DNA of 64,000 nucleotides from Kordia sp039026955. GTDB taxonomy: Bacteria; Bacteroidota; Bacteroidia; Flavobacteriales; Flavobacteriaceae. Within the stretch, counting starts at the first letter, position 1, and every line of letters starts with the position of its first letter. Both the position numbers and the translations under genes were made by a program. Positions 1-8,234 of the stretch are shown one piece after another. Below the pieces are notes generated by a model that saw only the letters and a program-made list of their open reading frames with translations, was not told the DNA's origin and searched no databases. Where the stretch lies: the NCBI GenBank assembly GCA_039026955.1, contig JBCCLH010000019.1, forward strand, positions 1 to 64,000. The letters are read 5' to 3'.

Positions 1-213
1 GATTCTCGCTTGCGCTTGTCGAATCAAGTGGTAGAGGAAGTACAAAAGCATTTCAACGATATGGTATTTACAACTATCATACAGCGAAATGTACGATTGA
101 GTGAAGCACCAAGTTACGGCGAAAGCATTATCAACTATGATGCAAGTAGTAAAGGTGCCACCAATTACTTAAATTTAGCACACGAAGTGATAAAGAAAAA
201 CAGTGGTAAATAA
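1..213 (+). CDS. parA: ParA/Soj chromosome-partitioning ATPase, C-terminal end (partial)
   Basis: The frame is open from base 1, so the start lies outside the window and only about 70 C-terminal residues are seen. The piece carries the late ParA signature (FTTIIQRNVRLSEAPSYGES, then YDASSKGATNYLNLAHE), typical of MinD/ParA-family ATPases that move parS-ParB complexes. Five bases separate it from parB, which matches the usual parA-parB operon. The nucleotide-binding motifs are upstream and cannot be checked here. Confidence 0.93.
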   Translation, partial: DSRLRLSNQVVEEVQKHFNDMVFTTIIQRNVRLSEAPSYGESIINYDASSKGATNYLNLAHEVIKKNSGK

Positions 214-218
214 GATTT

Positions 219-1124
219 ATGGCGAAGGCAACAAAAAAACAAGCATTAGGAAGAGGATTATCTGCATTATTAAAAGATCCTGAAAATGATATTTCATCAG
301 TTTCAGACAAAAATGCGGATAAAGTTGTAGGTAATATTGTCGAATTGTCTATTGACACGATTGATGTCAATCCGTTTCAACCGCGTACCAACTTTAACGA
401 AGAAGCGCTTCGCGAATTGGCATCTTCCATTCAGGAATTAGGTGTTATTCAGCCGATTACGGTTCGTAAATTAGGTTTTGAAAAATACCAATTAGTTTCA
501 GGAGAACGTCGTTACAGAGCGTCCAAACTTATCGGATTGGAAACGATTCCAGCGTATGTGCGTATTGCGAACGATCAGGAATCGTTGGAAATGGCGTTGG
601 TGGAAAATATTCAACGTGCCGATTTAGATCCGATCGAAATTGCGCTTTCGTACCAACGTCTGATTGATGAAATTAGCTTAACGCAAGAGCAGATGAGTCA
701 ACGCGTAGGGAAAAAGCGTTCTACGATTGCCAACTATTTACGTTTGTTAAAGCTCGATCCAATTATTCAAACCGGAATGCGCGATGGTTTCCTAAGCATG
801 GGACACGGACGTGCGTTGGTAAACATAGAAAACACCAACGATCAACTGGAAATCTATGAGGATATTGTCTCCAAATCACTATCAGTTCGTGATACCGAAG
901 CTTTGGTGAAAAAATACAAGGAAGACAAAATTGTCGGATCGCCAGCAGCAGAAACAACCGAAGTTCCAAAATATGTACGCAAAGGAATTCGCGATTTCTC
1001 TGAATATTTTGGTCAAAAAGTAGATGTGAAAGTAGGGAAAAATGGAAAAGGGAAAATTACCATTCCATTCAATTCGGAAGCAGATTTCACACGAATCAAA
1101 AAACTATTGAAAGGTGGGAAATAA
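219..1124 (+). CDS. parB: ParB/Spo0J chromosome-partitioning protein
   Basis: Centromere-binding protein and CTP-dependent DNA clamp that works with ParA in origin segregation. The 301-residue product has the N-terminal ParA-interacting motif LGRGLSALL (residues 10-18), the ParB nuclease-like core with GERRYRAS (95-102) and ENIQRADL (129-136), a helix-turn-helix around 155-177 for parS recognition and a C-terminal dimerisation region. Length is normal. ATG follows parA by 5 bases. Its 3' end overlaps the next gene by 11 bases, suggesting coupled translation. No parS site was identified in the window. Confidence 0.96.
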   Translation: MAKATKKQALGRGLSALLKDPENDISSVSDKNADKVVGNIVELSIDTIDVNPFQPRTNFNEEALRELASSIQELGVIQPITVRKLGFEKYQLVSGERRYRASKLIGLETIPAYVRIANDQESLEMALVENIQRADLDPIEIALSYQRLIDEISLTQEQMSQRVGKKRSTIANYLRLLKLDPIIQTGMRDGFLSMGHGRALVNIENTNDQLEIYEDIVSKSLSVRDTEALVKKYKEDKIVGSPAAETTEVPKYVRKGIRDFSEYFGQKVDVKVGKNGKGKITIPFNSEADFTRIKKLLKGGK

Positions 1125-1764
1125 AATCATCATAGCGTTTTGTTTCTTGTGTTTTGCGGTGCAACTTTCGTGGGCGCAAGAAGAAAAGAAAGAGGAAACA
1201 GAAAAGGAGAAAACAGAGAACGTTTCTACAGAGGAAAAAACAACAGAGGAAACCAAAAAAGAAGAATCTGTCTTAAAAATAGATAACGCAACGGTTGTGG
1301 ATGAAAAGAAAGTCATCGATCCGTTATCGCCTTCCAAAGCCGCTTTTTACTCAGCGATCTTGCCAGGTTTGGGACAAGCCTACAATAAAAAATATTGGAA
1401 AATTCCGATTGTATATGCCGCATTGGGAACAGGAATTTATTTCTACATAGACAACAATCGAAATTACAATCGCTACCGTCGTGCGTATAAAAGGCGTTTG
1501 GCAGGATTTACTGATGATGAATTCCAAGACATTGTGGTAGATAATAACGCGTTGATCGATGCACAAGAATTCTATCAACGAAATCGTGATTTATCACTCT
1601 TACTCACCGTCATTGCGTACGTTTTAAACATTGTGGATGCCAATGTGGATGCGCATTTGTTGCAATTTAACGTAAGTGATGACTTATCTGTCCGTCCGCA
1701 CATCGATCAAAATGATGTGGATTTCAATCGCAATCTCGGATTGACGCTCAACTTTAGATTTTAG
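1114..1764 (+). CDS. DUF5683 domain protein, secreted or membrane-anchored
   Basis: Conserved Bacteroidota protein of unknown function. A GTG start inside the end of parB gives a clear signal peptide (hydrophobic 4-20, likely cut after SWA before QEE). A Lys/Glu/Thr-rich linker (22-60) follows, then the DUF5683 core with PGLGQAYNKKYWK (84-96) and a hydrophobic stretch near 98-111. The C-terminus is rich in Asn/Asp and probably periplasmic. The parB-DUF5683-dapB-lepB order is usual in flavobacteria, so co-transcription is likely. No catalytic residues are recognisable. Confidence 0.85.
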   Translation: MGNKIIIAFCFLCFAVQLSWAQEEKKEETEKEKTENVSTEEKTTEETKKEESVLKIDNATVVDEKKVIDPLSPSKAAFYSAILPGLGQAYNKKYWKIPIVYAALGTGIYFYIDNNRNYNRYRRAYKRRLAGFTDDEFQDIVVDNNALIDAQEFYQRNRDLSLLLTVIAYVLNIVDANVDAHLLQFNVSDDLSVRPHIDQNDVDFNRNLGLTLNFRF

Positions 1765-1794
1765 TTTCTTTTACACATTCCAAAAATAAATACT

Positions 1795-2496
1795 ATGAAT
1801 ATTGCCTTGTTAGGATATGGTCGAATGGGGAAGGAGATTGAGAAAATTGCGCGTACGCGGAATCATGTCATTATCCATAAAATTGATGGAAACATTCAAA
1901 AGTATGATTTCACTAACGTAGATGTCGCAATTGATTTCAGCATTCCATCTGCTGCGTATGAAAATATAACACATTGCATTAAACAACAAGTCCCTGTCAT
2001 TTCAGGAACTACAGGTTGGCTTGAAAAATACGATGCCGTTGTGCAAATGTGTGAAACGACAAATGGTGCTTTTATTTATGCATCTAACTTTAGTTTGGGC
2101 GTAAATATTTTTTTTGAGATGAATGCCTATCTGGCGAAAATGATGTCGCAATTGGAAGATTACAAAGTAAACGTCGAAGAAATTCATCACACCAAAAAAC
2201 TAGATGCACCGAGTGGAACTGCTATTACACTTGCAGAAGGCATCATGCAACATACAAACTACAACGACTGGAAATTAGATACTGCTGACGATGAAAATCA
2301 AATTCCAATCGTAGCCAAACGCATCCCGGAAGTCCCTGGAACTCACGAAATCACATACAATTCTGCTATCGATAGTATTTCCATCAAACACGAAGCGCAC
2401 AACCGACAAGGATTTGCGTTAGGAGCTGTTGTGGCAGCAGAGTGGATTCAAGGAAAAAAAGGGGTGTATAGCATGAAAGACGTGTTAAACATTTAA
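1795..2496 (+). CDS. dapB: 4-hydroxy-tetrahydrodipicolinate reductase
   Basis: NAD(P)H-dependent reductase of the lysine/meso-diaminopimelate pathway, cytoplasmic. The 233-residue protein shows the N-terminal dinucleotide motif GYGRMGK (7-13), SGTTGW (70-75), ASNFSLGV (96-103) and the active-site block EEIHHTKKLDAPSGTA (128-143) with the paired His and catalytic Lys. It is slightly short for the family, as usual in Bacteroidota. It starts 30 bases after the DUF5683 gene. A short hairpin (ATATTCC/GGAATAT, 2509-2527) follows it and may end transcription or regulate lepB. Confidence 0.96.
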   Translation: MNIALLGYGRMGKEIEKIARTRNHVIIHKIDGNIQKYDFTNVDVAIDFSIPSAAYENITHCIKQQVPVISGTTGWLEKYDAVVQMCETTNGAFIYASNFSLGVNIFFEMNAYLAKMMSQLEDYKVNVEEIHHTKKLDAPSGTAITLAEGIMQHTNYNDWKLDTADDENQIPIVAKRIPEVPGTHEITYNSAIDSISIKHEAHNRQGFALGAVVAAEWIQGKKGVYSMKDVLNI

Positions 2497-2586
2497 TAAA
2501 TCTAAAAGATATTCCCCTGAGGAATATATATTTGTACCTAACCAACGCGATTCAGCCTAGCCGTTGAATCAATAAACAAAAAACAA

Positions 2587-4158
2587 ATGTCGTTTACGCA
2601 AGCATTTTTAATATTCTTCTTAGCCGTTCAAATTATTCACTTTTTAGGAACTTGGAAACTGTATGTAAAAGCAGGAAGAAAAGCATGGGAAGCTTTAGTG
2701 CCAATCTACAATGCCTTTATTTTAATGCGCATTATCAACCGTCCGAAAGAATGGTATTGGGTAATTTTATTATTCATTCCAATCGTGAATTTGATTGTAT
2801 TTCCTGTAATTTGGGTAGAAACCATTCGCAGTTTTGGACGTACGGAACGTAGTGAAACGATCTTAGTAGTACTGACTTTAGGATTGTATATTTTCTACGT
2901 AAACTATATGTTGAATGTGGAATATGTGCATGAACGAAGTTTAAAACCACGTTCTTCCGCAGGGGAATGGATTGCTTCGATTTTGTTTGCAGTCGTAGCA
3001 GCGACATTGGTACATACCTATGTGATGCAACCATTTGTGATTCCGACATCGTCCTTAGAAAAAACCTTGTTGGTGGGTGATTTCTTATTCGTAAGTAAAG
3101 TTCACTACGGAGCCAGAACACCAATGACGCCAATTGCCTTGCCAATGGTACACGATGCAGTGCCGTTTACGGGATTAAAATCCTATGTAAAAGAACCACA
3201 ATTACCGTATTTCAGATTCCCAGGATTTGAAAGCATTGAGCGAAATGATATTGTGGTATTCAATTGGCCCGTAGATTCGCTGACCGTTATTGATAATCCG
3301 AATAGTAAGACACTTTACAAACCTTTGGACAAACGCTCTAACTATGTAAAACGTTGTGTAGGATTACCAGGCGATAAATTGGAAGTTCGTGATGGGTATG
3401 TATATATTGATGGAAAGAAAAATGTATTGCCAGATCGTGCGAAGTTGCAGTTTAATTATCGTGCTAAATTAAAAGGTAATAGAATGTTTAATGACCAGTA
3501 TTTACATGATGCGTATGATATTACGGATGGTTATGGTTATCTGGATCAACAACGATCAGAATGTATTTTTAATGCTGTTACTGAAGAAGCTGCTTCAAAA
3601 TTGAAAAATCATCCAAATGTCGCTTCTTTAGAAAAGTATCATCCTGAAAAAGGTCAGTTGGGAAGAAATATTTTTCCACATTCACAAAAATATCCTTGGA
3701 ATACAAGTCACTACGGACCTATTCAGATTCCGGCGCAAGGTATGACTATTGAGTTAAACATGGACAACATTCCACTATACAAAAGAGCTATTTCAGAATA
3801 TGAAGGCAATAATTTGACCGTAAAAAACAATCAAATTCTAATTGATGGTGAGGTAATTACTTCATATACCTTTAAGCAAAATTACTACTGGATGATGGGA
3901 GACAATCGTGGAAATTCGCAAGATTCTAGAAGTTGGGGATTTGTACCGTTTGATCACGTGCTAGGAAAACCAACATTTATTTGGATGAGTTGGGATAGCA
4001 ATGCTACTGGACTCAATAAAATTCGTTGGAATCGTTTGTTTACAACTGTGAGTGGAGAAGGCGCACCTATCTCGTATTTTCCATATTTCTTAGTGCTATT
4101 AGCTGGTTGGTTTGTATTTAGTTACTTTAGGAAACGTAAGAAGGAAGCTAAGAAGTAA
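2587..4158 (+). CDS. lepB: Signal peptidase I with N-terminal membrane domain and central insert
   Basis: Membrane serine protease removing signal peptides from exported proteins. The product is long (523 aa). Residues 1-115 form a multi-helix membrane region resembling DUF5684. An anchor helix lies near 130-148. The S26 core follows, with catalytic Ser156 in IPTSSLEKTLL and general-base Lys255 in KRCVGLPGD. Box E is MGDNRGNSQDSRSWG (437-451). About 100 residues between roughly 280 and 375 expand the core relative to the E. coli enzyme, as in other flavobacterial LepB proteins. A last hydrophobic helix precedes a Lys/Arg-rich tail. Confidence 0.95.
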   Translation: MSFTQAFLIFFLAVQIIHFLGTWKLYVKAGRKAWEALVPIYNAFILMRIINRPKEWYWVILLFIPIVNLIVFPVIWVETIRSFGRTERSETILVVLTLGLYIFYVNYMLNVEYVHERSLKPRSSAGEWIASILFAVVAATLVHTYVMQPFVIPTSSLEKTLLVGDFLFVSKVHYGARTPMTPIALPMVHDAVPFTGLKSYVKEPQLPYFRFPGFESIERNDIVVFNWPVDSLTVIDNPNSKTLYKPLDKRSNYVKRCVGLPGDKLEVRDGYVYIDGKKNVLPDRAKLQFNYRAKLKGNRMFNDQYLHDAYDITDGYGYLDQQRSECIFNAVTEEAASKLKNHPNVASLEKYHPEKGQLGRNIFPHSQKYPWNTSHYGPIQIPAQGMTIELNMDNIPLYKRAISEYEGNNLTVKNNQILIDGEVITSYTFKQNYYWMMGDNRGNSQDSRSWGFVPFDHVLGKPTFIWMSWDSNATGLNKIRWNRLFTTVSGEGAPISYFPYFLVLLAGWFVFSYFRKRKKEAKK

Positions 4159-4237
4159 TGTATCAATGTAGCAATTTGATAATTTGAAAATTAAGTTGTA
4201 AACTGTTCAACTTATAAACTCATAAACTTCAAAGATC

Positions 4238-4858
4238 GTGAGCATCCTAGTCCATCCCACATATTTCCCAAGCATTGCACACTACGTTCTGTTTGCAAAG
4301 GCAGAACATCTTGTGTATGAAATGGAAGATAATTTTCAGAAGCAAACCTATCGCAATCGTACATATATTTATGGAGCAAATGGAAAACTGATGCTGAATG
4401 TGCCTGTGCGACATTCCAAGCGAAGTCTGCATCAAAAGTATAAAGAAATTCAAATTGCGGATGAGACTGCTTGGCAACGCTTGCATTGGAAATCGCTCGA
4501 AAGTGCCTATAGAACTTCTCCATATTTTGAATATTACGAAGATGAGTTTCGACCTGTATTTGAAAAGAAATATGACTATTTGATTGACCTAAATTACGAT
4601 ACCATTCAGGTCATTAACGATTGCTTGCAATTAGATGTACAAACCTCTCAAACGAACACATATCAATCAATAGTCACAGATCAGCAAGATTTTAGAAAGT
4701 TGGTAAATGTCAAAAAAGAACCTGATCATGGTTTTGCTTCCTACACACAAGTATTTGACTCAAAATTTGGCTTTATTGGAAATCTAAGCATTCTCGATTT
4801 GCTCTTCAATGAAGGCACCAATGCATTGAGTTATTTAGAACAACAAACGGTAGGATAG
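4238..4858 (+). CDS. WbqC family protein
   Basis: A GTG start gives a 206-residue protein with the WbqC-like N-terminus (HPTYFPSIAHYVLFAKAEHL), followed by the NRTYI and LNVPVRH segments and the SPYFEYYEDEF block. Members occur in polysaccharide loci elsewhere, but the biochemical role is not settled. In flavobacteria the gene is a fixed neighbour of lepB. The stop codon shares one base with the next start (TAGTG), so the two are probably translationally coupled. Confidence 0.85.
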   Translation: MSILVHPTYFPSIAHYVLFAKAEHLVYEMEDNFQKQTYRNRTYIYGANGKLMLNVPVRHSKRSLHQKYKEIQIADETAWQRLHWKSLESAYRTSPYFEYYEDEFRPVFEKKYDYLIDLNYDTIQVINDCLQLDVQTSQTNTYQSIVTDQQDFRKLVNVKKEPDHGFASYTQVFDSKFGFIGNLSILDLLFNEGTNALSYLEQQTVG

Positions 4859-5178
4859 TGCTGCGATTTAGTATTCATTACGGACTTCATTTTATATTTC
4901 CGCTGCTCATTGGATTGTATTTTTATCGCAAAAAGTGGAAAACAGTCTATCTTATCTTTTTAGCTGCGATGTTGATCGATTTAGATCATTTGCTAGCAAC
5001 ACCTATTTTTGATCCGAATCGTTGTAGTATCAATTTCCATCCGTTGCATACGTATTATGCGATTGCGGTCTATGTGGGAATGGTATTTTTTCCCAAAACT
5101 CGTATCATTGGACTGGGATTATTACTCCACATTTTAGCTGACAGTGCAGATTGTTGGCTTATGAATTTGGGTTATTGA
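4858..5178 (+). CDS. DUF6122 family small membrane protein
   Basis: Starts with GTG on the last base of the upstream stop codon. The 106-residue product is mostly hydrophobic with three or four membrane helices. A conserved DLDHLL motif sits near residues 41-46, FHPLHTY near 60-66, and LLHILADSADC near 90-100. The paired Asp/His motifs suggest a metal-binding membrane fold related to LexA-binding/inner-membrane hydrolase-like families, but this is inference and the family has no known function. Confidence 0.8.
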   Translation: MLRFSIHYGLHFIFPLLIGLYFYRKKWKTVYLIFLAAMLIDLDHLLATPIFDPNRCSINFHPLHTYYAIAVYVGMVFFPKTRIIGLGLLLHILADSADCWLMNLGY

Positions 5179-5259
5179 TTCACAGAGCTTCATCAGTGAT
5201 TTTGGTACTCAAACAATACGCAAGCAAAGTCAATACAATAAGAAAAATCTTTGATCTAT

Positions 5260-5288
5260 AAAATAAAGGCAAGGTTTTCCTTTATTTT
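5260..5288. terminator. Perfect 10-bp hairpin between convergent genes
   Basis: AAAATAAAGG and CCTTTATTTT flank a 9-base loop; the T-rich arm works in either direction. It lies between the DUF6122 gene (+) and the first precursor gene (-) and could end both transcripts. Confidence 0.6.
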
Positions 5289-5354
5289 ACAAATCAAAGA
5301 TCAGTTTGATAAAATGATACAATAGAAAGCTTTTACAAGCAATCATAACTCGTG

Positions 5355-5579
5355 TTATCTAGTCTCTTCACAATATCTAGTTCCTTCACAATTAGCGCAG
5401 GTTGCTAACGATTCTGTACATTCTAAATAGCCTTTAGTGATACAATTGTATTTTGTGTAACATAAAGGAGTTTTAGTGTAATCGCAAGTTGCCGTTTTTT
5501 TACCGCCAACAATTGGGGTTGTAAGGTTAGAAACATACTGTTTGTTCAGTCGAAATGTGGTAAAATTTCTTTTTTGCAT
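5355..5579 (-). CDS. GG-leader cysteine-rich peptide precursor, copy 1 (class I lanthipeptide-like)
   Basis: A 74-residue peptide with the Bacteroidota leader pattern: basic start MQKRNF, then FRLNKQYVSNL, ending at a double glycine (IVGG, 22-25). The predicted core after GG is about 49 residues, with seven Cys and many Thr. That is suitable for lanthionine-type or disulfide crosslinks and for export by a GG-cleaving peptidase-ABC transporter. No LanB, LanC or transporter gene is visible nearby. It is a tandem paralogue of the gene at 5806-6021 and shares its promoter region almost exactly. The class is inferred from the leader; no modification is shown. Confidence 0.75.
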   Translation of the reverse strand: MQKRNFTTFRLNKQYVSNLTTPIVGGKKTATCDYTKTPLCYTKYNCITKGYLECTESLATCANCEGTRYCEETR

Positions 5580-5607
5580 CGTAAGTGGTTTTAATGTTAA
5601 TGTTCCT

Positions 5608-5638
5608 CAAATCTATTGGAATTCAGGAAGGTAATAAA
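5608..5638 (-). promoter_or_regulatory. Candidate Bacteroidota promoter for precursor copy 1
   Basis: On the minus strand, TTTA (5635-5638), 19 bases, then TAGATTTG (5608-5615), matching the TTTG-N19-TAnnTTTG pattern. The start codon lies 28 bases further on. The same arrangement is found before copy 2. Confidence 0.6.
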
Positions 5639-5805
5639 ACCCTATCAGGTGAAATTTATAAATTGAAACTATAAATTTATAAATCCTACACAAAAATGCG
5701 GAAATGGCTGTAAAATTGCGGATTTACTCTAGAAATTAGATGTTCTTTTAGCGCTACTATTTTAGTAGATGCTATCGTTTTTTTTGGACTATTGAAAGAA
5801 CATAC

Positions 5806-6021
5806 TTAAAACATTCCGCAAAATCTAGGTTCTGTTACACAGGCTTGGTAGGTCACTGTACAATCAAATAGTAATGGACTAGAATGGCAAAGCTTCGTTT
5901 GGCATTCAATTTTCTGAGTATACATACACTTTTTGCTTCGTCCGCCGGTAAGCTGCACACTTTTCAAACTAGAAATAGACTGTTTGTTCAGTCGAAATTT
6001 GGTAAAATTTCTTTTTTTCAT
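5806..6021 (-). CDS. GG-leader cysteine-rich peptide precursor, copy 2
   Basis: A 71-residue peptide read from the ATG at 6021, preferred over an ATG 30 bases upstream because it aligns with copy 1 and other leaders in the window. The leader is MKKRNFTKFRLNKQSISSL and ends in LTGG (27-30). The core has six Cys and several Ser/Thr and ends in RFCGMF. Leader identity to copy 1 is high (KRNFT-FRLNKQ) while the cores differ, as expected for diversifying RiPP paralogues. Product chemistry is unknown. Confidence 0.75.
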   Translation of the reverse strand: MKKRNFTKFRLNKQSISSLKSVQLTGGRSKKCMYTQKIECQTKLCHSSPLLFDCTVTYQACVTEPRFCGMF

Positions 6022-6048
6022 ACTAATGGTTTTAATGTTAATGTTCCT

Positions 6049-6079
6049 CAAAACTATTAGAATTGAAGAACGTATTAAA
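6049..6079 (-). promoter_or_regulatory. Candidate Bacteroidota promoter for precursor copy 2
   Basis: Minus strand TTTA (6076-6079), 19-base spacer, TAGTTTTG (6049-6056). Position and spacing relative to the start codon match the promoter of copy 1. Confidence 0.6.
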
Positions 6080-6255
6080 ACCCTAGTTTGCCGAATTCAT
6101 AAATTGAAATATTAAATTTATAAATCATGAATAAGAGTCTGTATATTAAGGGAAAATCGCGTATTTCTTATGGAAATTGGATGTTTTTTATGCTGCTATT
6201 TTAACAGATTTAAAAGTTTTTTCGATGGAGATTTTGAGCGATTGAAAAGATACAC

Positions 6256-6290
6256 TTAAAACATTTCGCAATTGTACGGTTTGTTGAGAA
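6256..6290 (-). pseudogene. Relic 3' end of a third precursor copy
   Basis: Read on the minus strand, this short piece ends PYNCEMF-stop, matching the PRFCGMF-stop end of copy 2, and is followed by the same TTAAAACATT-type sequence and the same downstream block. No leader or start remains: the endonuclease-family gene begins its 3' end 4 bases away in another frame. The best reading is a truncated paralogue left after deletion. Confidence 0.5.
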
Positions 6291-6293
6291 AAA

Positions 6294-7331
6294 TCATTCC
6301 ATCGAAATGACACTTTTAATCGCGTAGTGATCGGAGTAGTGTTCCGCAAACGTTTTGAATGAATTTACCGTGAACGACGAGTCTGCCAGGATAAAATCGA
6401 TTCGCATTGGGAAGTATGGAAATTCTAAGGTGGAGCCAAATCCTGTGCCTGCTTGTACAAAAGCATCTTTCATGTCTCCTTTGATTTTTTTATATACATG
6501 CGAGAATTGGGTATTGTTGAAATCGCCCAAAATGATTTTTTTATGCTTGCATTTCCTGCGATTGATCTCAAATAATTCTGCTTGCGATTGCTGCATGGTA
6601 AACGCAGTTGCCATACGTTTCAACAAACGCTCCGAATTCTTCTGCGAAAACTCTTCTTTTTTCGGATTGATGTGTAAGGATTGCAAATGCAGATTGTAAA
6701 CACGAATCGTGTCGTTATTTTGTACAATGTCTATATAAATAGCATTATTAGACGTATTCGGGAATTCAATAGAACCTTGCTGTATGATCGGAAATTTAGA
6801 GAAAATAGCCTGTCCAACGGTTTTCTTTTTTCCTCTTAAAACAATATGTCGATACGGATAAAAGTCAAATGCTTCTTGTTGCTTCTTGTGAAACTCTTGA
6901 AACGCCATGATATCCGGAGAAGCGTTACGAACCAATTCCACAATCTTTTCATCAATCTTTGATTCTTTAATCCAATCATAAATATTGAACAAACGCACAT
7001 TATAGCTCATTACAGACAATGCATTTTCAGAAGGTTCTGTCGATTTTCCAGAAAATTTATACATCGTAGTCACATGTGAGTAGCCCAAAATAAGCACGAT
7101 AAAAGATAACAGGAATTGTTTCCGCATAAACAAAATCCACAACATCATAAAGGCAAAATTGATCACAATAAAAACCGGCACCAACAAACTTAATACTGAA
7201 AGAATTGGAAAGCTTTTGGGTACGGCGTAGGGCAAAATATAGGACAGTACTAACAATGCCGCAAAGACACTATTTACGAAGAAGACAATTCTGCTTGCAA
7301 TCCGTAATCGTTTCTCCTTCTTTTCGTCCAT
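6294..7331 (-). CDS. Endonuclease/exonuclease/phosphatase family membrane protein
   Basis: 345 residues. Three membrane helices lie at roughly 12-34, 41-63 and 70-90. An EEP-fold domain follows with SYNVRLFN (109-116), FQEFH (144-148), NLHLQS (213-218), GDFNNT (269-274), RIDFIL (310-315) and SDHYAI (333-338), which include the metal- and phosphate-binding Asn, Glu, Asp and His. It is therefore probably an active phosphodiesterase or phosphatase facing one side of the membrane. The substrate is not known. It lies 3 bases downstream of the rhomboid gene and looks like the last gene of the mutL operon. Confidence 0.88.
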   Translation of the reverse strand: MDEKKEKRLRIASRIVFFVNSVFAALLVLSYILPYAVPKSFPILSVLSLLVPVFIVINFAFMMLWILFMRKQFLLSFIVLILGYSHVTTMYKFSGKSTEPSENALSVMSYNVRLFNIYDWIKESKIDEKIVELVRNASPDIMAFQEFHKKQQEAFDFYPYRHIVLRGKKKTVGQAIFSKFPIIQQGSIEFPNTSNNAIYIDIVQNNDTIRVYNLHLQSLHINPKKEEFSQKNSERLLKRMATAFTMQQSQAELFEINRRKCKHKKIILGDFNNTQFSHVYKKIKGDMKDAFVQAGTGFGSTLEFPYFPMRIDFILADSSFTVNSFKTFAEHYSDHYAIKSVISME

Positions 7332-7334
7332 GTA

Positions 7335-8234
7335 TTAATTTTCTTTTCCAGCCTTGAATAGAAAGTCTTTTTCCGCTTTGGTGAGACTGTCATAGCCAGA
7401 TTTACTGATCTTGTCTAAAATAGCATCAATCTTTCGTTGTTTTTCTGAAGCAGATTGACTTGTTGTAGTAGTAGAACGTTTGGTTTGCTTGTTTTTGTAT
7501 ACGGTTTTTAAAGGAGATTTCTTTTTGGGTGTAAAATACGCTACCATACGATCCCAAAAACGTTCAAATCCTATTCCAATATCTTTTCCTTTTTGCAATT
7601 GTCTGATATAAAAATAGCCAATAAATGCACCGCCTAAATGGGCAAAGTTTCCACCTACATTCGATCCACCTTGAATAGAAGCCAAATACGATATTGTTAA
7701 TAAAAGACCAATAATCCAATACTTTACAGGAAGTATGCCAAATAGATTTACAATCAGATTTGGTGCATAGGTAGCACCTGCAATAGTAATAGCAACTACA
7801 CCACCCGAAGCACCAACTAAATAATTAATATAAGGTTGATTGGCCAACGCAGGAAATACATTATATGCCGTTAAAAATACTGCGGAACCTGCAAAAATTC
7901 CGAAGGCATATACGGTGATAAATTGTTTTTCGGTAAAATAATACATGAAAATTCTTCCTGTAAAATAGAGTCCAATACAGTTAAACAGCAAATGGAAAAA
8001 GCCTGCATGCATAAAACCATAGGTGACAAACGTCCAAGGCTTCACGATAAACTCTCCTAAATCTGCTTGAACGGCAAAAATATCTCTAAATATAGTGGAA
8101 GGATATCCATTAAATAAATAGTAAATAGCGTTGAATAGTATCATGATTAAAAAAACGGCAATGTTAAGTGCAATCACTTTTTCCGGAGCTTTAAAGCCAC
8201 GATACATTATCAGCAAACGGGTTTTTGTGTCCAT
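7335..8234 (-). CDS. Rhomboid intramembrane serine protease with C-terminal extension
   Basis: ATG at 8234 overlaps the upstream stop by one base (TAATG), giving 299 residues; an in-frame start 9 bases upstream is less likely. It has six membrane helices, GASGG with nucleophile Ser143 in one helix, His199 in FAHLGG in a later one, and HLLFN near residue 82. The last ~90 residues are a basic linker followed by a conserved helical tail (KIDAILDKISKSGYDSLTKA), common in flavobacterial rhomboids. Substrate unknown. It is paired with a second rhomboid gene. Confidence 0.92.
   Translation of the reverse strand: MDTKTRLLIMYRGFKAPEKVIALNIAVFLIMILFNAIYYLFNGYPSTIFRDIFAVQADLGEFIVKPWTFVTYGFMHAGFFHLLFNCIGLYFTGRIFMYYFTEKQFITVYAFGIFAGSAVFLTAYNVFPALANQPYINYLVGASGGVVAITIAGATYAPNLIVNLFGILPVKYWIIGLLLTISYLASIQGGSNVGGNFAHLGGAFIGYFYIRQLQKGKDIGIGFERFWDRMVAYFTPKKKSPLKTVYKNKQTKRSTTTTSQSASEKQRKIDAILDKISKSGYDSLTKAEKDFLFKAGKEN

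Larger units (their letters stand above)
5587..6270 (-). repeat. Tandem duplication of a precursor-plus-promoter unit (~441-450 bp period)
   Basis: The non-coding stretch 5587-5820 is clearly similar to 6028-6270. Shared blocks include the leader just above each start codon (5587 versus 6028, 441 apart) and an AT-rich block with TATAAATTTATAAATC. The end block CTTAAAACATT(C/T)CGCA (5806 versus 6256, 450 apart) contains the stop codon of copy 2 and of a third, relic copy. The unit therefore equals one precursor gene and its upstream region, duplicated at least twice. Confidence 0.75.
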
